From NCBI GenBank assembly GCA_963513935.1, contig OY740768.1, positions 48,196,089 through 48,260,088 of the forward strand: a stretch of 64,000 nt of DNA, read 5' to 3'. The notes under the pieces were generated by a model that saw nothing but the letters and a program-made list of their open reading frames with translations, was not told the DNA's origin and did not search any database. This DNA comes from Aphrophora alni. Its lineage: Eukaryota; Arthropoda; Insecta; Hemiptera; Aphrophoridae. This document shows, piece by piece, positions 42,183 to 57,002 of the stretch (position 1 is its first letter; each line of letters starts with the position of its first letter). Position numbers and translations under genes: made by a program.

Positions 42183-44679
42183 TTATTTTAATGTTAGTTT
42201 AAATATAATAAATTTCAACTTCAGACAAGTTCAACCAAATACTTTCCTGCCAAATTTATTTCCTGTCGGTTCGTGTTGAGTTACTTGTCCCTATATGCTC
42301 AATTGAATGACGTAAATATAAAAATAAGTAGACAAGATTTTATCCACAAAACCTCCTCGTATTTTTTCACAGAAAGTATTGTATCTTCGTCTATTTTAAT
42401 AGTGCACGCAACATATTGCCATTTAAGTTTATACTACAAAACTTGAATATTTTGATATATAGATAATTGGAACAATTGATTGCAAATTAATTGATCAATT
42501 CCTTAATTACTAAAATATTGTATTAATGAAATATATATAAAACTATAAGAACTATACATTCCAATTATTATCCTATCTCGTATTTTGCACTTTATTACTA
42601 ATAGTACAATAATCTTAAAATTACTTAGTAATAATTTAATGTAGAGGTTTAGCTTTGGAAATGTTTCGATCAGTTCGTAAAGAAGCAAAATCTTATAAAA
42701 ATATTAGTTTTTTCCTTCTCCTTTAATATTTTTTCCGCTTTCATTTCTGGTAAGAAAATATATTTAATATTGAAAACATTTTTATGTAATGTGTATATTT
42801 TACTATCAATAAATGAAAGTAGAATAAACAAAGGTTGAATTTTGACAAATTTCTTAAAATGTATTTAATACCTTCCACTCAAAGCTCTGGGAATACTATG
42901 TATTACATTATGATTTATTCTGATTTTACAACAATTTGTTGAAAGAATTTTGATGTAAAAATAAGTTTAAAAAAAATTCAATTGGCCGTGATAAAATAAT
43001 AAATCTGTAAATTTACAGCATTCCTGAATATTGTGCGAAATTTCATATAAAAAGAAATAATTTTTACTGAATAATTGGTAAAATATCAAATACACTTGTT
43101 TTGTTGACATTAGAAAACTCTATGTTATACGAGTGAAAAATGTTATTCTCATGCAAGGGAGTAACATTTTATTTTTACCAAATGAATAAAACTAAGTATA
43201 ATTTATGTTCATGACAATTTCGAAGAATGAAAATTGATTGCAACGATTATTGCAACTATAATCATTTTGTATGAAGGATGTTTTTATTATATAGTAATAT
43301 TTGGGTTGTTTTTGTTCTTATATCTTCATGTTCTGGTAAATTCATTAAATTCTTGAGCATATACAGTAGTTTCGGTGCATTTCAAGAAATCACAGCCTGG
43401 AACTAAAGAGTACGGTACTTATTCTTCGAAATTACGTTAATAACATCAGAGTACCTCTTTTAATACACTTCATGTTAGAAGTTAAAGGAAAAACAAATAT
43501 TTTTAATTAATTTTATAAAATTGATGTATTACTTCATGTAAGTATTATTTTGACAAGTATATATAAGCAATATAAAATCTAAAATATAAATAAATTCAAT
43601 AACTAGTAAAAATTTAAACGATGCTCAAATTGTTTAAATGTACGAGTTTTGTGTATTTCCTTTGTAGCTTATTAAGAACCTGACATTATATTAAATATTT
43701 ATGTTATACCGTAAAGAATGTGGCATAGATGTTTGCCTGTGTGTAGAACACTTTAATATGATTTCTAGGTTATAGTTTTTAATTCAATTATTTAGTCAAA
43801 TTTGTTACTCGTTACAGATGAACGATTCAAACATAAGTGCTACGAAAAGATAATTAAAATTGAAACGAAACATATTTCAATAAAAATCAAAATTTAAAAA
43901 TTGTTCATCTGCTCTTCCTTACAATGATTTAGAGGATTTGCTATTATGCGTTCAATTCAGTGAAAATTGAGTATTATCGGTGTATATTTGTTTTTTTTAT
44001 ATATTGGAATATCATAGAGGTGATTGTCATTTCTATCTAGTATAATCAGTAAAACGTCGAACGACGAAACCAAAGAAAGATTTTCGTAAATCTGACCATT
44101 TGTAACTCCTTACCTTATCTCAACACCGTTCTCGTACAGAATCATATAATAAAATCTCATTATCAATGCCTTTTGGGGAAATATAAAAGTCGGGCGTATT
44201 ATTATATTATTGCTATCAAAATTTGTGAATGTTCTTCTGATGAATACGCACGTAATTAGCCACTTGAATAATGAAGAAATTATTAATTAATTAGATCTAT
44301 AATTTTATAAATCCTAGAATAAATTATTACATTTTTTAATATGTTACTGAAATAATATAATTGTCGAGCATAAATATATAGTAATAACTAAATCATAAAA
44401 CAAATGTTGATTTACATTGAACGTGTTATTACCGATCTTTATTTTTGTTCCATATGTGTGAAAATTTACTCTGTAAATACGGAAGTACATAGCTCTTGAA
44501 TGACCTTTCGTCAAAGCGCTAGGTAGTTGGAGTGACCCTAGGTAACTAACTACTTAATGACAAGTGTAACATGTTGTAAAGTAAACCACCGGCGATATCT
44601 CCGTAATTTTACTTTGAAGTGTATGGACTAGTCTGACATAGAATAAACAACACACAAGTTGGTTGTTATAGCACCAATT

Positions 44680-44705
44680 AAAAAAAAAAAAAAAAAAAAA
44701 AAAAA
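44680..44705. repeat. poly(A) tract, about 26 nt
   Basis: An uninterrupted A run. The ~160 bp upstream (about 44515-44680) is less AT-rich and might be a retrotransposed or SINE insert, but no pol III boxes are evident. Confidence 0.8.
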
Positions 44706-47700
44706 CACTTTTTGCTTTTCCTGTGGTAGTGACTGTTCTCAATAATTAGGTCAGTTGTGATAACTTCTGTTGCCATCACATCTACTTTTTTCTAAGAATA
44801 TTTCCAAACTTTGTTAAAAATAGTGTAACATTATTAGAATACAAATTGACAAGTCGCAGTATACAGAAAATGGATAGGAATTATACTTTTCCCCAAAATA
44901 ACAACAAGTAATATTTGTGTTAATTAAAATATTAAACAAGTAACAAAATAATTACAAATATTACAAGCTCTTTCGAGTCCACTACGTGAGGACGGTTGGG
45001 GAGAGGAATGGAAGCGTAGACAAAGCCATTGAAAAAGGCGAGGATGAATATGTAAAATATTTACTAGAATAGACAACTGAAAGTAGAATGAATATACATA
45101 TTGTTTACAGGGTGAAATTAAAGTTTCACTTAGATATACTGAAGATAGAATGTAGCCTACTGAACCTAGAATATATCAATAATTTGTGTTTATACTGCAA
45201 TTGAGGTTGAATTTTGTATTTTAAAATTATGTTTTATTATTTTATATAGTTTATACCTTAATTATCTAAAATTTATAAATGTACATATAATATTAGTATT
45301 TATATGTACATATTAGGAATCCTACTAAAATAAGTTTAAAATATGTTTTATAGTTTACTAAGAGGGTATTTAATTAATTCACGAAGAAATTTCTACGTAC
45401 AATACAGATGTGTATGCATATTGCTAGTTCTATAAAAAAAAGTGGTAAGAACAAATCATTAGAGTAATATTTTAAGTAATCAATCTGCAAAAGAACATCG
45501 TACAAGACCATTGGTTTAGGAGAAGCTGAAAAAAATACTTACCTATTACAGCTCAATACCATCTTTTTCTGATAACTCAGGAACAGATATTTTTAACAAG
45601 GAGCGATCAAAAGGTTGTATTAGACATTACAGTTCAATATAATTCTAAAACATCTTGAAAGCTGATTTTGTGAACATAGTAATTTTAGTTTTATTTATGG
45701 GGGTTTTATTTATTTATTTTAGTTTTTATTTATTTACTTCCTTTAAACTTTGAGTAATTGAAAAAAAAAACCTTCCGTGATAAGACAAAATTTTCAATAT
45801 TAAAATTTCACTAAAACCTCTCTAGACGTTTGTATGTGGAGCAGTGATAGATAAAACGGCACTCGTGGGTGGGGGTTGACAGGAATAGTTAATTCTAAGA
45901 TGATTACTTAATTAGGGACTTAACATAATTTGTAAGTGTGCTCGTTCTAATGTTAAATCTGTTACATTATCCAGAGGGTATATCGTCACCCGTTCACTCT
46001 CAGCATCAGCCTAAATAATAACACTAGTACTTTGATATACACTAATACCAATTACAACGTTAACATTGTACTTTATAATTTAGGAGGAAATCGCTGTTGA
46101 ATACGTTACCTGGAAGGAAGGCATGACTTGGCCTATAATTGTAATTAAGTCATTATTTTGGAAATTCATTTGTCTCGGTTTTTAATTAATCCCACCAAAG
46201 GTTCACTAGTTCCTTGTAAAACGTTGTTAGACCATCATTTTTAGTACAAAAAACAACAACAAAAAAAAAAACAAAACAAGAAAATACACAATTACAGAAA
46301 AACATAACTGACTTGTTAGGTCTCTCGAAGAAGCACCCTTTGTACTCATAGTCATTTATCAATCTGGAACTATCGAAATCAGCAAAACTTCCCTTTAAAC
46401 ATTTTTCCGCGTAATGAATTACAAATCACCACAAAACAAGCTACACACGCTAGAGAGACAGGTATAATTCCAAGATATGTTTTTAACTAAAATGTTCTTA
46501 AAACAGAGATACCCGCAAACAACTTGACATCTATTGTTTGACCAGCTACATAACTTTCTCTAGAGTAATTATATGTGAGAAAGTAAAAAGTATTGGTCAT
46601 TAGTATCACTATTTTTTAGTGCACTATTTATTTTTTTTTTCTATTTTTCCTCCTTTTTTGTTAAACATGACATCTAAAAGTAAATTACTAGTTTGGTTTC
46701 TATCTTTACAGATTCTAATTATGGAATCCGTTATTTGATCATTTAAGTGAGAATTTCATTGTAATGGATAAAACTTGTTTATTTCAAAACTAAACTTGAC
46801 AATTCACGTTTATACTAGCAATGTGAAATTATATGCTAGACAAGGGAATGTCTTTATATATATTTTCTAAACTAACATAGCTTTCAAACGAGTAGAGATG
46901 ACAGTATGAGAGGGAGTGAGCGCTAGGAGAAAGAAAGACAACATAAAAGTTCAATCTGTACTCTTGTCACGTCAGCTTTGCGGTTGACACAACTAACTTT
47001 AATTCAAGACAAAAAGATTTCAGAGTTTTAAATCTAAAGCTATAGCTACTATTTTCGAATATAGCATTAATTAAATTGAATGCTTATATTGAATTTTGTT
47101 AATTCAGAGTAAAAGTGATTTTGAAAAAAAAATGTAAATAGAAATAAAATTAAAAATAACAGACTGACTGGTGTTGTTGTTATTATTGGTTTTACAATAA
47201 TAAATTAAAACAACAAACTTTGAGTCTTGAGTTGTTTCTTTTGACAAGTTCAACCGGAGAAATAAAAATTTTCTTAATTGATTAAACATATCTAAGCGTC
47301 TTCACATTAACTAATACCAAAAGATTAAAATAACTGTAAAATAAAAAACTTCACTTCTTATCCTGAATTCCAATATGCCAATAATTGTTATAGCTGAGGT
47401 TTTATTCTCTACGGATAAAGTTAATATAAAGTTGAGTTAGAATCTGAGTGTTTTCGATTATATACTAATATAGTATACATTTTATTAAGAGAATGACAAG
47501 TGACTAATAACGAAATTCCAATTAATATTCACTGCAATAAAATAAATATTAAATAAATAAGTAATATTAAAAATTCAATATCCTATAACTATAATAGTCT
47601 TAATATTTTAATGAAGTTCAATATTGAGCATTTAAAAAATATAACAACTTGGTTTTTTAATTAATTAGGAGACATTATCTGGGTTAATAAATATTAACCT

Positions 47701-48265
47701 TCCTTGCTAGCAGTTCTAATTATTTTGTGGTAACATTAGATACTTATGATATAAGTGTTGAATAATAATAATAGTAGGTAAGGGTAAATAATTAAAAAAG
47801 AACCATGTAACCATGATTGTAATTTTCCCCTTCTTTTGTTCTATTATCTCTTTTGTTGCAGCCACCAACTGTTACAATCTATTTTCATAAGCTTTTCACA
47901 TTTTATAATTATGATTTTTTTTTTCCATACTCTATTCTTTGACAAACGTGTAAATATGAGCCACAGTAGAAATATTAAAATATATAAATGATTGAAATTG
48001 ATTAATACATGAATTTAGTGTTAGGGCAAAACAAAAGCGAAATAAACAACTATTTATTTAGGATCAATTAGAATGTTTTGGTTAGATTTTATTAATTCGG
48101 TAGACGTAATCAATAATTATTATCAATTTGTTTGTAATTCTGAAATTGTACAAAAATACAATGATAAAAATATTCTCTAGTTTAAATTAAGAAAAGCTCT
48201 TCATAATGCAAACCTAGAAATAATGAAATTTAAATAATTCATGTATTTAAATTATTTACGAAATA

Positions 48266-48526
48266 TCTATACCTATTATATAAAAATCTAATGGCATGTG
48301 TGTGTGTGTTTCTCAATCACGTAAAAACTACTTGAACCATTGAGCTGAAATTATACATGGACATTATTAGGGTCCCTGGTTAACACATAGTCCTATTTTT
48401 ATTAAGAAATTCCATCAGGGCACCGGCCACTGGCCTTGAAAACTCTCTTAACACTAAATTATCTATATTCTATTATACAATACAAATTTACATCAACCCC
48501 GTACGAAGGACGGGGTACTCTGCCAG
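48266..48526 (+). mobile_element. Probable nonautonomous Helitron-like relic
   Basis: Begins TCTATACCTATTATATAA. It contains a block (TCAATCACGTAAAAACTAC, then TTGAACCATTGAGCTGAAAT) typical of short insect Helitron-derived elements. It ends with a GC-rich hairpin (ACCCCGT at 48496-48502 with ACGGGGT at 48510-48516, 7-nt loop) about 6 bp before a terminal CCAG, one change from the CTRR (CTAG) Helitron terminus. It encodes no protein; any movement would need a RepHel enzyme supplied elsewhere. The terminal substitution suggests an old copy. Confidence 0.5.
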
Positions 48527-48590
48527 TCGTTAATATAAATATCGCATATAGTTAGCATGATTGTGTTGATTAATATCAAATATCCTTTGG

Positions 48591-48591
<1 letters not shown>

Positions 48592-48644
<53 letters not shown>
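48592..48644. repeat. (TA)n microsatellite, about 26 units
   Basis: An uninterrupted TA tract, 66 bp beyond the Helitron-like relic. Confidence 0.9.
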
Positions 48645-48647
<3 letters not shown>

Positions 48648-50503
48648 TTATTAATTGCTTCAATATCTTGTGAATAGACCGATATTTTAAAACTACATGT
48701 ATCTTAATCTGGTACATAATTTTTCAACTCTTCCATAAAATTTTAAACAAAAACATTTTTTTAAGAGTATACGTAGTTAATTTACATGCTAAATTAATTA
48801 TCATTTCACATTTTAAAATTGAACGTAAAAAAAATATCAAAATAATTTATTATGCTAAAAAAATTTAAAAAACACTAAAATAGACAACACGTGACTGACA
48901 GCTTTCACAAACCTAATGTCGTACATTATTTTCTTTTTTCATCTCTCGGTTGTTTATGTGTTTAGTATCCGGTAGTTTTATTGAAGTTATGTTTAGTTTT
49001 CAGCACAATGTACAAAATAGTTTTTGGATCTTAGACAACATACTTATTGAGACCGTAAGAGATATTAAAGACATTTAAAGCCAAAAGATTTTCTAAAAAA
49101 TATTTTGATATTTAGTTTAATTTATTCCACCGTTATGTACTGTTAAAATGACAAACACAACCCGACAAAAAAAAATCTACAAACTAACATCTAAGAGGGT
49201 GAAAATTACTAAATGGGTATGACAAAACAATTGAAGAAAATTCTAAATCACGTCATGTATTAAAACTTGATGAGGCTGGTATAGTTGTAAGGTTGGTAAT
49301 CGGGATATCGGGATGAGGCGGGTAATACCGTAATTTTATCAATGAAGCCAAATATATTTTTAAAATCGTAAAAATAAAATAATAATCTAATAACATTTGA
49401 TGATATTAAATTTATCGGAACAGAACATAGTTAATTATAATCTCTTATCAGGAAACAATGTTAAAGAAAAATCAATGTGTTGACATAGTAAAAGTGTATC
49501 ACAACTTTAGTATATTTATTTGGTTAAATATGAAAAAGGAAATTGAAACAGTTTTGCTGTTTTTAATTAAAACCCAGAACATTAGTAAAGCGAGAAGGTA
49601 AAGCTTTCACTAAAATGGATACTGTCTTTCAAATGGATTCTTTTATAGGCAGCCATGTTTGTTTACGAAGTCTCATTGCTCTGCGGCGCATTGCAATATT
49701 ACAATTAGAACAGTTGCTGTTTGCACTTAACAAAAATTACAATAACAAACATGTATGCATAATGTCTATATGTTCATTGATAGAGGTATTTAATATTTTG
49801 TTAAGATATCGGGTTATGTAATAGTAATTTACTTACTTTAATGAAATGATTACTTTGTTCTGGATTGTTTTTACGAAACAATTACCATACCACTGGAAAA
49901 GCACCACTATAACGGTCATCCCCTTAAATGTGTTTTAATTTCATTTATGAGATGTATTACGTTTTTGTAATATTTACAAATGAAATAAATAATTACTTTT
50001 TTAAATCCACATCGTAAATGAGATAATAAGGAAATTCTTTATTTACACTCGGTATTTGAAACATTATCGGAAATATATTTTCTTTTTTTTTATCTAAGTT
50101 TGCAATTTATGGGCGTCTATTCCCTACTTACCTCTGAATTCATTGCCAATTACAGATAATTGAAGAGCATTTCACATCAGTACAAATTCAATTACAGAAT
50201 AAGATAAGAAAAATTCAAAATTTAGGATTTTTTCCATTTCGTTCAAAGTAACTAATCACTTTCTGCAAAATCAATTTAATTCAAATATTGAAAATAGTTG
50301 AATTTTAAACGTATAAATATATAGCTAAATACATATACCAAGTAATAAAATTAAAAATGAAAATTTTAAGTTTTTTGTTTGTTATTTTACCAACTAAATA
50401 AGCGAGTACCAAACAATTTTCAGTTACAAAATCTGAATTAAAATAATTAAAAGTATTTTATTATAATATAATCACAATTACAATAATAATATTATTGTTA
50501 ACA

Positions 50504-50511
<8 letters not shown>
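48645..50511. other. AT-rich noncoding DNA
   Basis: No gene. A 68-codon frame at 49615-49821 (plus) is not similar to anything I recognise. Confidence 0.6.

Positions 50512-50567
<56 letters not shown>
50512..50567. repeat. (TA)n microsatellite, about 28 units
   Basis: An uninterrupted TA tract directly in front of a tandem duplication. Confidence 0.9.
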
Positions 50568-50569
<2 letters not shown>

Positions 50570-50570
50570 A

Positions 50571-51010
50571 AATAAATACAAACTATAAACTCACATGTAC
50601 AATTTTTCATTTATTACACAATTATTCGATATTATCTAAATGTTTAGATCAAATTTATACTCAGAGCTAAGAAATATGAGCGAAAACAATTTCACAAGTA
50701 CCTACACAATAAAGTACGACTACCGAATAATTTTGAGTTTATTTTTATTGAAATAAATTACAAATTTCTTAATATATTATAATTTAATTATTCTATTATG
50801 ACAACGTAAAATATTTTATATATTAGAATGAAATACTAATTATAAACTCACATGTACAATCTTTCATCTATTACACAATTACTTGATACTATCTAAATAT
50901 TCAGATCAAATTTACACTCAGAGCAAAGAACCTATTAGTTTTTAGTTTATTTTTTATTGAAATACTTTACAAATCCCTAATATATTACAATTTAGTTATG
51001 CTATCATGTC
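50571..51010. repeat. Tandem duplication, 257-bp period, two copies
   Basis: AAACTCACATGTACAAT occurs at 50587 and 50844, and about 170 bp after it align with roughly one change per ten bases, including ATTACACAATTA, TAGATCAAATTTA/CAGATCAAATTTA, CTCAGAGC and a TTTTTATTGAAAT block. An old local duplication or two neighbouring copies of an interspersed repeat. No coding content. Confidence 0.75.
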
Positions 51011-54000
51011 TATTAGAGCATGAGTATACGAAATGGTATGCTACTTTAATTTTGAAACATTGGTTGTCCCATTACAAATTACATTTACTAGCTACATGTA
51101 GAACATAGCTAGATTTCAAAATCCGATGAGTTTTTCTAAGTCCGTTAAATTTTATACAAGATACCTAATTAAACTTTCTAAGTGGATATCATTAGGTGAA
51201 TTCATTCTAGCGTAGGGGCTTACAGATAGTGTTGGGATTTTGTTCCCATTCAACTCACATCAGAGAACATTTATATACTTGTCGTATGGAATGATAGTGG
51301 GAGAATATACAAGTTTCTCTAAAACTCTTTTGAGAAAAATTTTAATCCAAATGTACAGACGTAAATTAGTTTTTTAAAAATATTTTATAACATCTTGACA
51401 ATAAATAATTTAAAGCCTTCAGACCAATATTGCTCTGAATCTATCATTAACTGTATGAACTGAATTATTATTTGAACTATCATTTGTAGTATAAAAGGAG
51501 CTATTAAAACCCTTTTATTATTTTAGTGGAAAACTAGATTGAGATTATAAGACAGGTTTTTATAATAAAACGACATATTCAGGTAATGTCGAATCATAGT
51601 TTTCAATTAGTTATGCTCAACATTTATTGATCGATTTATACTAATTTACTTTATTTATAAAAAAAGTATGCAAAATATCACTATATTTTATTTCACAAAA
51701 AGGAACAATTACTGTGTATTTAAAATATTTTTTTTTTGTAATTTGATATTAGAGATTTTATTACTATTTCAATCAGTTATACACAATCTTTGATAGAATA
51801 CTTATTCATAGAGAGATCCATAATGGAGGTAACTTTGTCCTAGGACAGATAGAGAGATAGATTGACAGATAGATAGAAATATATCTTATTCTCCACATCT
51901 ATATGATACACACCCACATAAAAAGATATGTATTTTTATTTTATTATATAAAGCTACGCAATATAGGAATCCACAACAATAAAATATCGGGAACTCCAGA
52001 TAAGTCTTGAACTCAGGGAATATTCAGGGAACTTCATGAATATTCCTGCTCAGCAGTAAAAACTTTATAAACCTGACAAATACATTTTTTGAATGACACT
52101 CTTTTATATCAGCATTAAATCTTGGTTGATAATAAACCTTAGACAAAGATAGAATAAAACACGTAGGCCTACACAAGATCTCAAAAAATTGAGATTTAAT
52201 TATTCAACGATAAAGTCGCCAACATCAGTGATACACGGGCTACAATAACTAAACTATTACACAATATTTAATTATAGACAAAGATTTGAACAGAACTATG
52301 CATTACAAACGTATGCTCATTCATTTTGCATGTTTATAACCTAAGCAGTAACAAGATATGATTTACCATACATTGTAGAAAATTTATTTCTGGAGTCAGT
52401 TTTACACAGGGATCATGAAATATCTTACCTCTCGCTCTACTTTACCACAATTTTTGTTATACATATTTCAGACTTAATGAAGTTTGTGTATAATTACTTA
52501 TACCACGTTTTATGGTTTATATTATGAAAATTGACTTTCAAAGTACTGAAAATGTATTGTTTTAATTGTGAAAGTACCATGTAACTGAATTACACTTTGA
52601 TTTTCACATTAGTGGATATATGGGGAAATAGAGATTGGTGTAATTGTACAACTTGATTTATCATTATTTCTTTTATAACTAAACACAAAGTTACATTTTC
52701 ATCTAGTTTGTCAATATCAATCTATTTTCAACTAACACAGACACATTCTATTTGCTTCTGACCTTTGGTAATTTCATTTTCCAGTTCTTCAGACATAAAT
52801 GTTATTTTAACGATACAGAGGTGCAATATTCTATACCTAATGGAGTGGGGAAATGGGTGTTGGTTAAAGAACATCTTAACCGGTGTACACAAAGTAATAT
52901 GACATACTGATATTGGTTTCAATATTATCCGTTTTGCTTACACAAATTAGTTTTACATATAGAACATTCCACTTTATTCTGAGAACAATACTCGTTGTTC
53001 ATTGAGTATATGATACTAGAACTAAACCCTCTTAAAACTTTGACCACAGGAACCAACTTACTCTACGTATGTACGCATCAACTAGTAGTTAACCACTCAA
53101 TAACGACTTGGGTATTTGCACCAAAGATAAATAAAATATAGGTAATTAACAATTATAATGTAGGTTAAATAATACAATAGTTATCCATTTCATATAGAAT
53201 TTTAAAGTAATAAATTATTGCCTTAAGTATTTGTATTGAAATATGAACTGTTCTTTGATTTACATTAACCTAGACTTTACTTAGACAAGAGATAATGTGA
53301 AAATCAATACTATCTTCTAATCCTCTATTTATTTTATTCCAATTTTATTCCAATAAAAATAAAGGGTGTGTTATTATAATTAATCCTAATTACCACTATT
53401 TCACAACTTAAGGATACATATCATACAATACAAATACAAATATCATATCTTGGATGCAATACAATCATCTACCAAATTTTAGCAAAAAAATGAGTATTAA
53501 GTTAATGAACTAAGATATAATTATTAATTACGTTTCTCAATAAATTGTTTATTTGATCATTTTTTTAAAACTTTTAGTATAATAAATTACCAAGAACATT
53601 TCTTTGAAAAATTTACAGAAATATGGAGCTATCTTAATAAATCATAACATGAATCTTAAAATATTTATATATTTTGAAATTATTCAAAGGGGATGAAAAA
53701 TATATTATACAAGTTACATAGCCAATGTATTTAATTTAGTTTATAGCATATTTTGTTGAAAATAAAATATTATAAAAATAAATACAGGAATAATGACTAA
53801 GATCTATTAACAGTTTTTATAGAAACAATCTAATAAATAGTATTATAACCTAGTGGAATTTACGCTCTGTGATAAAGTCTTGTTTTAATCATTGTTATTT
53901 ACTTATAAAGTAAAATATATTTTATTTATTTGTATAATAAACACTTTTTCGCCAGATGTTTGATCTACAAATCTGATTAAATTGGAAAAAAAAAATATTG

Positions 54001-56921
54001 CATAGTTCCGTTTTATCCGTAAAATAAAAAAAAAAAGATAAAAGTGAATAAATCTTCTCTTCAAATTAAAATTGTTTTCGATGATCCATCATATTCATTA
54101 TGAAGTAAAGACGGTTATTATTAAATAAATTCAATGTTAAGATGTTGTTATTGAAAGTTCCTGGTATAAACTGTTAAAAATACAAATACATAATGATGGC
54201 AAGTTGAATAAAATGACAGAAAAGAGAATTATTTATAAGTTAATAATAAATATTGTCTGTGTTTCTTTTATAATTAATGTAAATTTAGAACATAAAAATA
54301 TTATTAGGAAAAACTTTACATTTTGCAGTCAGTTTACCAGGTTAATTCTGATTTCAACATGGGCGAAGACTTTGCGATAAACCTCCGTTATAAAGTGCTT
54401 AACATACATTAAATTTAATATTACTAAGAGATTTCTGTTTGGAACTAAGATAAGTTGTTAGTCTAAGGGTAAACCAACACATGCAACTTCATTTGACTAA
54501 AACAAACAAACAAAATAAAAAGGAAAATGTCGACATTTGGTTCAAGGGTGTAAAAACTTTGAATTATTTATAAAATAAAAATTACGAATTTTATTGTTAA
54601 AGGGTGTTCTGAGTGACACATATGTAATAAATATCCCGTTACTTTGAGGAATAAAGGCGTAGAATTGTAGTTGATTTGTCATTGTTTTTCTTTGCCTCAC
54701 AAGTAGCTTGTTAAACAAGGTCAAAAAATCTGATAGTTTGATGCACGTGTCCACCGACATATAAAGTTTTTTTCAAATATTATATTAATATACGATAAAC
54801 TAAATTGATTTGAAAAATAAATGAATATATATTATTTGACTGTTTTTGAATAATCTAATTATCGATATTGTTTGGTTTTAATTTTAAGATAATCTGAATT
54901 GTATTTTCAGATTAGGTGAAGGGTATCCAAGATGGAGGAGATTGAGAAGGCGACCAAGGAAAAAGTATATGGTGATTAAAAGTCCTTTGGAGGAGGGAGG
55001 GAGAGATTGAAGATAGAGAGCTGCGACAGGCGTGAAAGACGATCGGTTGTTATAGAATACAAGGTCTAACTATGACTGTAGCGGCACATAAAAAAACAAC
55101 TATAATTTGGTGTAGGACTGTAGATAACTCGCTCCCAAATCTATTAGGAATTCAATATAGTTCCACTAATAAGAAATTTTGTTCTTATTCACCAGTGGAA
55201 ATGAACTTTCTAGCAGTTACGTAATAAATATGTTCTGTGTAATTGCTATCAGTATGAATTATTCATTAACCGCAATCCATATATTTGTAAAATAGCTTAA
55301 ATAATTTGTAGTAAAAGTGTGAATATTTAGCATACAATTTAGTATCAATCTGATACTTCAACTCTTTTTTATAACTCGAGTTGGTTATTCCCTGGGTAAT
55401 CGATTAGCTTGCTTGCACCCTCCACCATACAGCAGCCCAGTTCTCTGAGTTTGTTTTTACATTTGGCAACACTGTTTATCCTCATTGGCTGTTACATTAT
55501 CTTATTTCTGGAATATCTTTTACTTTATGTATATAGTCTAAATATACTTAAGTCTACAGCGTAACTATGTAAAGTATATTGTATAAATGAAATTCAAAAT
55601 TTAGATTAAGAAATGGGATGGCATTGTGTAAAATTGTGGGTTGATCCATTTAAATAAGTATGGTATAATCTCAAAATGCCTTATTCTGAACATGTACTTA
55701 ATCGTCACCTTTATAAGAAAACTTATCCTAAAAACCTTGTTTTCATGTGCAGTTGTTATTTAAATAAGCATAATATAAACTCTTTCCGAATGTAATGGTT
55801 GTATTCCAAGAGGATTTTTTTTCATTTACACAATTTTCTCCGTCCGTTCAGTTATTAAGATTTGACAATTAAACTTACTTTTCATTCACTTAGCTCATAA
55901 CGAAAGTTTAATAATGTTAACTATTACAGCAAAATATAAACATTGGATTTATTGTTTATTTTTACCTCGGCACAAACAAAATAATATTGGCATTTGCCCA
56001 TGGTAAGTCTTTTAGTCTTTCAATTGAAATCGTATGAAACGAGTATGATCAGCGTTTTAATTTATTTTATTACCATTAAACTTTTATTTTATACACACCT
56101 TTATAACGATGTATACATTTAAAATTTAAAAAAATTTAAATATTATCTATTGACTCCCACTGACATTGAAAACTATATTTTACAGACATTCTTGGTTAAG
56201 ATGTGACTTAAATCATATCTACAAAAATATATATGTACATATACACGTTTACTTTATCATATGCAATCATAAACACAAAAACATAAAGAATTACATTCCC
56301 CCCCCCCCTTGGAATAGTGAGGATGTAAATATCAAAAAAGTCGGGAGTCCTCATTAGGTTTATATATACTCATAATTACAAAATTTACAAGTATAAGGCC
56401 ACTGAGTAAATACTTTCATTAAAGCTAACTAGAAATTTATAATTTTTTATCAGATAAAACTAACTCTACTGTTTAAATAATTATTTTACTTTTCTCATAA
56501 ACTAAAATTATTTTAAAAAATTTCAAAATATATATTTAAGTTCTATTTATTTAGCAGCTTTTTCATATAGTGAAAGCTAATAGTTCTAATTTCAAAGCGA
56601 TTTGAGATATGTGTTTATAAATAATTTGAATTGCTCTAATTGCTTATGATAAAAAAAGTATTTTGTATTAAGTTTTGAGTTAAAGAGAGATATTTTTGAG
56701 AAGCGTTTAGGACAAAAAATGCGTCGTATATTGTTATAACCATATTAACATTTATTTAAACGTTTTGCATGTAGGTATATAATTTATACCTGCTTAGATA
56801 AGGTCATGTTCTTCTCCCTCACTGATGATATCCATATATCTTATTTACTTTTAGGAAATTTATAATGTGGAGTATTAACATAAATACATTTTTTATATCT
56901 ATCATTCATTAAATAAGTAAA

Positions 56922-56925
<4 letters not shown>

Positions 56926-56999
<74 letters not shown>
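56926..56999. repeat. (GA)n microsatellite, 37 units
   Basis: An uninterrupted GA tract of 74 bp. A GAGA-factor-type sequence or an H-DNA former is possible, but there is no gene context to support a role. Confidence 0.92.

Positions 57000-57002
<3 letters not shown>

Larger units (their letters stand above)
35040..48265. other. AT-rich noncoding DNA, no gene seen
   Basis: 13 kb with only short, AT-biased open frames and no recognised domain. Local features are an (ATAC)n tract at about 42151-42182, a 26-nt poly(A) tract at 44680-44705 and a G-run near 36715-36724. A pyrimidine-rich, less AT-rich stretch at about 40090-40330 shows no coding signal. It could be intergenic or intronic. Confidence 0.65.

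Noticed and set aside
49615..49821. A 68-codon plus-strand frame as a gene
   Set aside because: No recognisable family, no splice or promoter context; expected by chance at this length in a 64-kb window.
54907..55080. A purine-rich, protein-like patch as a retroelement fragment
   Set aside because: Only a short stretch (KMEEIEKATKEKVYGD) is readable before a stop, and no conserved motif could be identified.
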